Positions 42,109 to 49,300 of a DNA stretch of 52,234 nt are shown here, piece after piece. The translations under genes and the position numbers were made by a program. The notes below the pieces were generated by a model. It was not told the DNA's origin. It ran no database searches and saw only the letters and a list, made by a program, of their open reading frames with translations. This DNA comes from Candidatus Saccharimonadota bacterium (GTDB taxonomy: Bacteria > Patescibacteriota > Saccharimonadia > Saccharimonadales > Saccharimonadaceae): contig JAUMWY010000005.1 in assembly GCA_030529385.1 (NCBI GenBank), positions 1 through 52,234 on the forward strand. Direction: 5' to 3'. Positions within the stretch are counted from its first letter, which is position 1. Each line of letters starts with the position of its first letter.

Positions 42109-43036
42109 CACGAGTAATGTGCTTAAGTTTATCAATGGGGATGCTCTCAATAAGGACTGCAGTGTCTCTATCGAGGCCATGCGCCAGCCACAATATAGGT
42201 GGGGTTTCTGTTTTCTGTGGATAGATCCCCTTACTCCTTGGGGCATAGAATTGATTCTCGTCATACCAATATTCCATTGGACTGAGTGCATAAGGAGTGT
42301 AACTTGCTCCTGTGAATACTCCACCATCAAATCCCATATACGGGTTAAGCGCCGTGATAATGGCCTTTATATGAGGGTAATCTCGTGAGATTTGTTTATG
42401 AGATTGATGAAAGAGCTTACTCATGCTATTGCGGGGTGCATTATTGAAGGTGAATGCTCTTGTCATTGATAAAATCTGGTCGGGTTGAAGGTCGGTTCCC
42501 GCAACCTCGTTGAGAGACCTTAGCTGATAGTCGCGACTACATCTACTAAAACTAACGCTCGCATATGGGGTTTCAGCCCCATCTATAAATAACCCATAGT
42601 TTGCTATACTGTCATCTCGAGCCGACCTGATATAGTGTAAATGATCATTTATTTCTTTTGCCAAAAAAATAGGCACAGAACCAAATCTTACAGGAATAAT
42701 GTCTGCTTCGTCGTGAATTGATAGGACATTCTTTCCTTTCAGTTTCGCATCGGCGCTCACCATTCCCATTAGGGCAGACTCATACAAGCGATCGTATGTG
42801 TCCTTATAATCTTTGCCTAAAGTTAGGACTTTCCTGTCAATACCAGACAGCACCCTAGGGTCGTCATGTATAATTTCCTCTTCATTATAGTATGGTAAGT
42901 GCAGCAGGGCTTGTATCGTTATATATTTTGCGACAATTCCGAGTTGGCGTGAGCTTTCATTTGACCATTCCGTATTCCTCTCCATAAAATCTTGAATTGA
43001 AGGACCTGGCCGTAATTGCCGTACAATTTCTCTCAT
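42089..43036 (-). CDS. GNAT/Mom-like protein of unknown substrate
   Basis: A 315-residue protein, first gene of the minus-strand operon. I see a possible GNAT-type acyltransferase core: YGLFIDGAETPYASVSFSR (about 147-165), MTRAFTFNNAPRNSMSKLFH (191-210) and ALNPYMGFDGGVFTGASYTPY (229-249). The order, with APRNSxSKL before a NPYxGFxGGVF loop, resembles the Mom-type GNAT proteins of phages, which modify adenine in DNA. The similarity is judged by eye and is weak. The N-terminal 140 residues (with HDDPRVLSGIDRKV) and C-terminal 60 residues match nothing I know. Operon partners act on nucleotides and DNA bases. Confidence 0.5.
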   Translation of the reverse strand: MREIVRQLRPGPSIQDFMERNTEWSNESSRQLGIVAKYITIQALLHLPYYNEEEIIHDDPRVLSGIDRKVLTLGKDYKDTYDRLYESALMGMVSADAKLKGKNVLSIHDEADIIPVRFGSVPIFLAKEINDHLHYIRSARDDSIANYGLFIDGAETPYASVSFSRCSRDYQLRSLNEVAGTDLQPDQILSMTRAFTFNNAPRNSMSKLFHQSHKQISRDYPHIKAIITALNPYMGFDGGVFTGASYTPYALSPMEYWYDENQFYAPRSKGIYPQKTETPPILWLAHGLDRDTAVLIESIPIDKLKHITRDEYREK

Positions 43037-43047
43037 GAACTTAGTCT

Positions 43048-43075
43048 TTGCCTAAAAATACTCCAGTAATATAAT
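43048..43075 (+). promoter_or_regulatory. Promoter of the P-loop kinase gene, leaderless start
   Basis: TTGCCT (43048-43053), 16-base spacer and TATAAT (43070-43075), seven bases before the ATG at 43083. It sits back to back with the start of the minus-strand operon; no strong minus-strand promoter could be singled out in the 46-base gap. Confidence 0.65.
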
Positions 43076-43082
43076 ATCATAC

Positions 43083-43628
43083 ATGAGCCAATACGATATA
43101 ATTGGGATCTCGGGCCTGCAGTGTAGCGGTAAGGATTTTGCCGCAGAATACATAGCACGTGAGTATGGCTATCTACATATTTCAACAGGAGACATCTTGC
43201 GAGCAAGAGCTAAGGAGCTGGGATTAGATATGAGTAGAAGATCACTACAAGCATTAGGCTATCAACTACGTAAAGAAAATGATGGTCGAGATCCACTTCT
43301 TCTTGAGGCGCTCAGCTCCCTAAGCGGCAATACAGTACTCACGGGAATCCGTACACTAGATGCTGCACGCAGCATAATAGACGCGCCCGGTAGGCTTCTA
43401 TATATTGAAGCTCCACTAGAAGTTAGGTTTGAACGCAGTGTATCAAGAGCTCGTGTTGACCATGTTTCGATGGATGAATTCATTATTAATGATCAAATCG
43501 AACATTACGGGGCAGAGGATACTGACATGTCGCTATTCGCCGTCAAGTCTATCGCGAGTAGAGTTATCTGCAACCATGCCAGTGAGGAATCTTATAGGCA
43601 GTTGTTGCGGGACTTCGTTGAGAGCTAG
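43083..43628 (+). CDS. P-loop nucleotide kinase (dNMP kinase or dephospho-CoA kinase-like)
   Basis: A 181-residue kinase with Walker A GLQCSGKD (G11 to D18), a second block HISTGDILRARAKELG typical of NMP-kinase folds, a Walker B-like RLLYIEAPLEVRFERSVSRAR region, where the arginines would form the lid, and a C-terminal helix. The sequence resembles both dephospho-CoA kinases and phage or archaeal deoxynucleoside monophosphate kinases. The STGDILR stretch after the P-loop favours a nucleotide substrate. It is divergent from, and shares a 46-base promoter region with, the Mom-like/glycosylase/Ham1 operon. Confidence 0.72.
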   Translation: MSQYDIIGISGLQCSGKDFAAEYIAREYGYLHISTGDILRARAKELGLDMSRRSLQALGYQLRKENDGRDPLLLEALSSLSGNTVLTGIRTLDAARSIIDAPGRLLYIEAPLEVRFERSVSRARVDHVSMDEFIINDQIEHYGAEDTDMSLFAVKSIASRVICNHASEESYRQLLRDFVES

Positions 43629-43743
43629 CTATACAACGGCATTCTAAAGAAGGTGCTAAAATACGGTTTGTTGATGTTCGGAGAAGGCTCGGGCGCTTCT
43701 ATGATGTAATAGCAAGGTTAGACGAAAGAAGTTATATTAGGTG

Positions 43744-44139
43744 ATGAACGCAGAAAATAGAGCAACAAATGAACTTAGGCGATACACGGCTATTGCCTCA
43801 CTAGCCTCTATTGCGATTGGGTTGAGCGGCTGTAGCGGTGATGTATACGCCAAAACGCCAGCTATCGGTTGTCGCGCAGAGGTTACCGATATCCATCGCA
43901 TACCGGGCGAGATTGAAATGGAGTATACAACAGTACTCGGTACTGATGGCACAGTAAAACCGCGACATACACCAATCCGGCAGCCTGACACTTATGAACT
44001 ATCCCTGAAAACGGTTGATTGTTTTTCTGGCGATGACCCGCAGCAGCTCACCGTAGAGACTGATGAAGCCACCGGCAGAAAGGCGCATACCGGTGTGCTC
44101 GTACAGTACTCGCTGCGAGGCTGGCAATTGGCGGAATAG
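43744..44139 (+). CDS. Predicted lipoprotein of unknown function
   Basis: A 131-residue protein with a signal peptide (RRYTAIASLASIAIG) ending in the lipobox LSGC, so the mature chain would be lipid-anchored at Cys. The remaining 100 residues are hydrophilic with three further cysteines (GCRAE, VDCFSG) and no family I know. ATG 43744 or GTG 43741 are both possible; TATATT (43733-43738) just upstream suggests another short-leader start. It ends 78 bases before rplF. The 112 bases before it contain a small hairpin (AGAAG/CTTCT) and no gene I can support. Confidence 0.65.
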   Translation: MNAENRATNELRRYTAIASLASIAIGLSGCSGDVYAKTPAIGCRAEVTDIHRIPGEIEMEYTTVLGTDGTVKPRHTPIRQPDTYELSLKTVDCFSGDDPQQLTVETDEATGRKAHTGVLVQYSLRGWQLAE

Positions 44140-44152
44140 ACAGTAACTCTAC

Positions 44153-44181
44153 TTGCAATTTTGTCTCATTTTTGCTATAAT
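44153..44181 (+). promoter_or_regulatory. Promoter of the rplF operon
   Basis: TTGCAA (44153-44158), 17-base spacer, TATAAT (44176-44181). The 30-base leader contains GAAAGGTGAGG before ATG 44218. It restarts transcription of the ribosomal genes after the accessory block. Confidence 0.82.
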
Positions 44182-44217
44182 CATCAGGTTATTACTAATT
44201 TTACCGAAAGGTGAGGT

Positions 44218-44757
44218 ATGAGTCTGAGTCGAATCGGAAAACTACCCGTCGCTATTCCGTCAGGTGTGACAATTACGGTTGACTCTGGTGATGTGACCGT
44301 CAAAGGTCCAAAGGGTGAACTCACACAGTTCATCACACCAGCTGTCGACGTAAAAGTCGAAGACGGACAAGTGACCGTTCATCCTAAGGATGAATCAAAA
44401 ACCGCTCGCGCCCAGCATGGTCTGATGCGCGCGCTTATCAACAATATGGTTATCGGCGTCACCCAGGGCTTTGAGAAGAAGCTCGAGGTCAACGGTGTCG
44501 GTTTCCGTGTGGCGTCAAGCAACAACGAGCTTGACATGATGCTGGGCTTTTCACACCCAGTCAAATACAAAGCCCCAGAGGGCGTCACGGTCACCAATGA
44601 CAAGATGACCATCATCGTCAGTGGCATTGACAAGCAAAAGGTTGGCCAGGTGGCTGCCGAAATTCGCGCCCTGAAGAAGCCTGAGCCATACAAGGGCAAG
44701 GGTATTAAATATGCCGACGAGCAGATTTTGCGCAAGGCAGGAAAGACAGGTAAGTAA
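44218..44757 (+). CDS. rplF: 50S ribosomal protein L6
   Basis: Ribosomal protein uL6, near the sarcin-ricin loop and factor-binding site. The 179-residue protein has SRIGKLPVAIPSGVT, TVKGPKGEL, QKVGQVAAEIRALKKPEPYK and the C-terminal KGIKYADEQILRKAGKTGK. Complete. It leads a four-gene unit (rplF-rplR-rpsE-rplO) with its own promoter. Confidence 0.97.
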   Translation: MSLSRIGKLPVAIPSGVTITVDSGDVTVKGPKGELTQFITPAVDVKVEDGQVTVHPKDESKTARAQHGLMRALINNMVIGVTQGFEKKLEVNGVGFRVASSNNELDMMLGFSHPVKYKAPEGVTVTNDKMTIIVSGIDKQKVGQVAAEIRALKKPEPYKGKGIKYADEQILRKAGKTGK

Positions 44758-44759
44758 TC

Positions 44760-45110
44760 ATGGCTGAAAACAAGAAATTACTCAACCGTCAGCTGCGCAA
44801 AAACCGCGTTCGTGCGAAGGTTAGCGGTACTGCTGAGCGTCCACGCCTGAGCGTTACCATTTCGAACACGCACGTATCAGCGCAGTTGATCGACGACGAA
44901 AAGCAGCACACCATCGCTGCGGCAACCACCGTCGGCGCCAAGGCGAAAGGCACCATGACCGAAAAAGCTGCGGCCGTCGGCACGGATATCGCCAAAAAAG
45001 CAAAGAAAGTTAAAGTCAGCGCAGTCGTCTTCGACCGCAATGGCCGCCAGTATGCTGGTCGCCTGAAAGCATTGGCAGACGCTGCACGCAACGAAGGATT
45101 GGAGTTCTAG
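44760..45110 (+). CDS. rplR: 50S ribosomal protein L18
   Basis: Ribosomal protein uL18, which binds 5S rRNA. The 116-residue protein has RQLRKNRVRAKVSGTAERPR and the C-terminal signature VVFDRNGRQYAGRLKALADAAR with the final EGLEF. The core is standard in length. It is separated from its neighbours by two bases and one base. Confidence 0.95.
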   Translation: MAENKKLLNRQLRKNRVRAKVSGTAERPRLSVTISNTHVSAQLIDDEKQHTIAAATTVGAKAKGTMTEKAAAVGTDIAKKAKKVKVSAVVFDRNGRQYAGRLKALADAARNEGLEF

Positions 45111-45111
45111 T

Positions 45112-45714
45112 ATGGCAGAAGCAAAACCTGCAAATACTACCTCACGTGCCGAGGAGCGACGCCCTCGCAGTCCACGTGGTGGTCGCCGCGATGACCGGCG
45201 AAATCGGCGTGATGACGCGCCAGCCGCACCAAAGGAATTTGAAGAATTAGTGGTGAATATTGACCGCGTCAGCCGCGTGGTGAAGGGTGGTCGCCGTTTC
45301 CGCTTTAAGGCGTTGGTGGTAGTCGGCAACCGTAAAGATAAGGTTGGTGTCGGCGTGGCCAAGGGCGCTGATGTGCAGGCGGCGGTTGCTAAGGCAACCT
45401 CAGTTGCCAAGAAGCATTTGATTACCTTGCCGTTGAACGGCGAGACGATTCCGCACGACAGCGAAGTCAAGTTCTCAGGTGCTCGCGTGCTGATTAAGCC
45501 AGCTGCACCCGGTACCGGTATTATCGCTGGTGGTGTGGTGCGTCAGATTATTGGCGTGACCGGTATCCGCAACTTGCTGACGAAGTCGCTCGGTTCAACC
45601 AACAAGGTGAATATCGCCTATGCGACGATTGAGGCTTTGAAGGCGCTGGTGCCACGCGACGAATGGTTGAGTAATCAGGCCAAGCCTACTAAAGCAAAGA
45701 AGGAGACGAAGTAA
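45112..45714 (+). CDS. rpsE: 30S ribosomal protein S5 with an Arg-rich N-terminal extension
   Basis: Ribosomal protein uS5, needed for decoding accuracy and mRNA entry. The 200-residue protein carries about 40 extra N-terminal residues rich in Arg, Gly and Pro (RSPRGGRRDDRRNRRDD), then the normal core ELVVNIDRVSRVVKGGRRF, NRKDKVGVGVAKGADV and GTGIIAGGVVRQII. A lysine-rich C-terminal tail (TKAKKETK) follows. The extension may contact rRNA; such additions are common in CPR ribosomal proteins. It overlaps rplO by one base. Confidence 0.96.
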   Translation: MAEAKPANTTSRAEERRPRSPRGGRRDDRRNRRDDAPAAPKEFEELVVNIDRVSRVVKGGRRFRFKALVVVGNRKDKVGVGVAKGADVQAAVAKATSVAKKHLITLPLNGETIPHDSEVKFSGARVLIKPAAPGTGIIAGGVVRQIIGVTGIRNLLTKSLGSTNKVNIAYATIEALKALVPRDEWLSNQAKPTKAKKETK

Positions 45715-46193
45715 TGAAATACAACGAACTCCAAGTAGTTGCTAACAAGAATAAAAAGCGCGTCGGCCGCGGTATCGCTGCCGGCCAGGGTAAAACCGCT
45801 GGTCGTGGTACTAAGGGTCAGAATGCCCGCACCGGTAAGAAATTGCGCGCCATGTTCCAGGGTGGTCAGCGTCCTTTGGCGCAGGCTGTGCCGAAGGCTC
45901 GTGGCTTTAAGAGCTTGCGCACGCCAGCTCAGGTGGTCTATCTTGATCATTTGAACGCGTTTGATGGCAAGACAGTTGACAACGCGCTGTTGTTTGCCGA
46001 AGGTTACATCGCCACACCATTCCACACCGTGAAGGTGATCGCACGTGGTGAGCTAAAGGCAAAGGTAACCTTGAAGGTACAGGCAGCCTCAAAGTCAGTT
46101 GTTGCGGCAATTGAGAAGGCTGGCGGCTCATTTGAAAAGGTGGTAACACCAATTCGCCAGAGCGCTGAAAAGGTTGAGGCGAGCGACAGGTAG
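45714..46193 (+). CDS. rplO: 50S ribosomal protein L15
   Basis: Ribosomal protein uL15, a late-assembly protein at the centre of the large subunit. The 159-residue protein has KRVGRGIAAGQGKTAGRGTKG and FQGGQRPLAQAVPKARGFK in the flexible N-terminal arm, and VVAAIEKAGGSFEK in the C-terminal domain. It follows rpsE directly; rpmD (uL30), usually located between them, is absent. A terminator follows and secY is not next. Confidence 0.96.
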   Translation: MKYNELQVVANKNKKRVGRGIAAGQGKTAGRGTKGQNARTGKKLRAMFQGGQRPLAQAVPKARGFKSLRTPAQVVYLDHLNAFDGKTVDNALLFAEGYIATPFHTVKVIARGELKAKVTLKVQAASKSVVAAIEKAGGSFEKVVTPIRQSAEKVEASDR

Positions 46194-46212
46194 GTCGGAA
46201 TACGATGGCAAT

Positions 46213-46240
46213 AAACGCCCCGATAATGGGGCGTTTTATT
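46213..46240 (+). terminator. Terminator after rplO
   Basis: Perfect 9-base arms AAACGCCCC (46213-46221) and GGGGCGTTT (46228-46236) with a T-rich tail. It closes the ribosomal unit without secY. Confidence 0.9.
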
Positions 46241-46321
46241 ATGGCGTATAAAGTCACCCCAGCACGCCGAGGTTACTTTGTCCTATATGTCAGTTTACGG
46301 CGTTTTTATACTGTTGTTATG

Positions 46322-46351
46322 TTTACAATTGAATTTATGCTGTGCTACAAT
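46322..46351 (+). promoter_or_regulatory. Promoter of the giant surface-protein gene
   Basis: TTTACA (46322-46327), 18-base spacer and TACAAT (46346-46351). A strong ribosome binding site GGAGGGGAG lies just before ATG 46382. Confidence 0.65.
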
Positions 46352-46381
46352 AACCGTAGCCATTAACGTGGAGGGGAGAAA

Positions 46382-49300
46382 ATGAGGATTACACATCGCG
46401 TACGGGCGCTCTTTATGAGTGTTGTCGCGCTCGCTGGCCTTATGACGGCCGGTACATTGCTATACGTGCAGCATCAGCAGACGCTGGCGCAGTATAATCA
46501 GGACGATAATAGTGGTCAGTGGCAGTTGACCTTTCAAAATCGTGCTGGTATTTTTTCGCAGAAAGATGTCTTAGTTGACGGGCAGAAGGCGCACGTTACC
46601 GTTAACCAGGGTGTGCAGGGCGAGCTCATCACCTCAACAATTACGCCGTCATCATCATATGGCTGGCGGCATATTGCGGTGACTGGTACATGGAGTCATC
46701 ACGACCACGCCAAGATTCAACTCCTTAGCTGTTCTGCTGCGCCAACACCACTCCCGCAACAGGACACTGCTGATATCCGCGGTGGTGATAATGCGGCTGG
46801 GTTCACCTTAGAGGGTGGACAACTTGATATCTCATCACTTGATAGTGAAAAATACCCATGCCTCCAAGTAAAGCTTCTTCTCTCATCAGATCAAACAAAT
46901 CCCGCCCCAATCATCAAGAAAATTAGCGCCAGCTGGAAGCCCAAAACCGTCTTCCTTATTAGCGCTGCCGCTCAAGAAAAAATCACCACTAGCCAAGCAA
47001 TAAGCTACAAGGTTGACTATTCTGTCAGCTATGTTGACGACACTAATATCGTCGTCTATTTGCCGGCGCCAAAGGCTATGAACGGCAGCTTTACACCTGA
47101 TTATAATCAAGACCTGACAGTCTCCTTTAGGTCGGCTACGCAGGGTGGCCAATATACCTCAAAAGAAATTGTCGTGAGTGGCGTGACAGTGCCAGCCAAC
47201 AGTGTGTACTGGAATTTAGGCACGCAAGCCGCCGGTGTGACAGGGTCTTTGCAAGCTATATTCGGCACGCATGATGGTCTCCAGAATGGCGTTACCTATG
47301 CGGCAACGGCAACCATTGTATCGCCAAATACCAGCGCTGTTACAAGCGATGGCAATCCGGCAGCCGATGGCAACCAGCCAACTGTAACCATCGTTGAGTC
47401 AAAGCCACTGCCAAGTCTTACGAAGTCGGCCACTGGTATCGTGCTAAATAATACAACTCGTGTTCATGCTGCGGCACCATATAATAATCACACAACGTAC
47501 TCACTTCAGGCGCGCAATGACGGCGTAAAGAAGGAGACAATTTTTAACGCCACTATAACTGATGATTTGACTGATATTTTTGCTAAGCTTCAGTCGCCAG
47601 TTTGTGGTACAGTGGCTGACCCGGCTGCTCGAATTTCGGCAATTTCTGACGGCGGAGTGCTTGATGTAAATGGAAAAACTATCACGTGGCAGCTTGGGCA
47701 TTTGGCGCCGAACACCGGCAAGCACCGCTCGTTCACGGTGGATTATAGCGGCTGCGCGAAGGACACGGAGATCACCAATACTGCTGCGATGAACGCTAAC
47801 AACATCGCCACGCTTACTAGTGGCAAGTCAATAGCTATGGGTATTGACGCCACACCAGAGGGTACGTTTGACAAGAGGGAGCGAACTGCTACACGCGGCG
47901 GCGAGACACACATGGGCGGCATGACAACCTACTTATTGTCGGCTGCGAACCGTGGTGCTGTCAGGCTCGATGATACGGTGATGATGGATATGATTCCGGT
48001 TGGCCAGGAGTTTGTCGCGGCAACACTGCCATCAAACGTCAAGGGCAAGATTTTCTACTACACCAATGCCGATCACGCCGATCCTGCTGCACCACCGGCT
48101 TTCAATCATAAAGATTTGACGAATCCAGGTAATGGCTGGTCGGATACTGCGCCGGCGCAGGGAAATAGCGTGAAGTGGGTGGCGTTTTACATACCATGCT
48201 TGGCGCCAAACGGCATCGCAGCAGGCGGTAGCTGTGCGGACAGGCCAAACTCCGTCGTCGGCGAGGTTACCGTACAGGTGACGATGCCACAGGATGTCTG
48301 TAAGCCATACACTATCACCAACAAGGGGCTATTTCGCACTTTCTCATCAGCACCTGATATCGCAGATCAGTCAGACGCCGCCGTCAAGCCGTTAGCTGCG
48401 CCGTTGGCATTCAGCGATGATGAGCTGTCGCACATTATCCCAAATGTTGCCAGCTTTAAGGGAAGTGCCACCATCAATGGCCCGTCACAATTGCGACCAG
48501 CCGAATCGGGCGACTACACCATTACCTACACCAATAATGGTGCCGCAACGGCCAAGGACGCAACCATTACCGTCCAGATTCCGACCATCTCAATTGCCGG
48601 CAAAGATACGTTCTTAGATTTTGTCAATTTTTCTGGCGCTGCATACGAGAAGACCATTGACCAGGCGAGTGGTAAGATTTCCGCATTAACCATTAAAGCT
48701 GGTGACATTCCAACTGGCGTCTCACGCCAGTTCAAGCTAACAATAGCCCTGCCGAAAGGGCCGAAGCAAAACGCCACCTTTAAGGTTGTTGCGGTGCTGA
48801 ACTCATCTGACCCTAATAACTGTGCACCGATTACGCAAACCGTCTCGGAAACGACAGCGGTTATTGGTTCGCCGCGATTGCAGGTCGTGAAACGGCGTGA
48901 TGAAGCGTTGATTAAGACCAAGGGCGACATCAACTATCAGATGACTTTCCGCTCAGTGGGCGACATACCGACAACTGATACTTTTGTGGTTGACCGCGTG
49001 CCGACTAAATCAATATTCAAACAGGCGTATACTGGCGGTAAGGATGGTAACGACAACACGTTCAATTGCCCAGGTTGCAAGGTGTATTTTGCAGGCGTCA
49101 ACGCACCGCTACCGGCGAACATTTCACCAACCACACCACTGAAGCCGAGCGATGTTTATGCACATTTCAGCCTCGGGGTGGAGACTGCACCAGGTGTATG
49201 GGCGCCACCTGCCGCTATTCCGGCAAAAGACGTGCTCTATGTCGCTTACCTTACTGACAATGCCACTCTCATGACACCGCAGACTAATAGCGGCACAGCG

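Noticed and set aside
43650-43711. 18-codon frame starting GTG near 43662
   Set aside because: Too short, with no ribosome binding site or neighbour coupling to support it.
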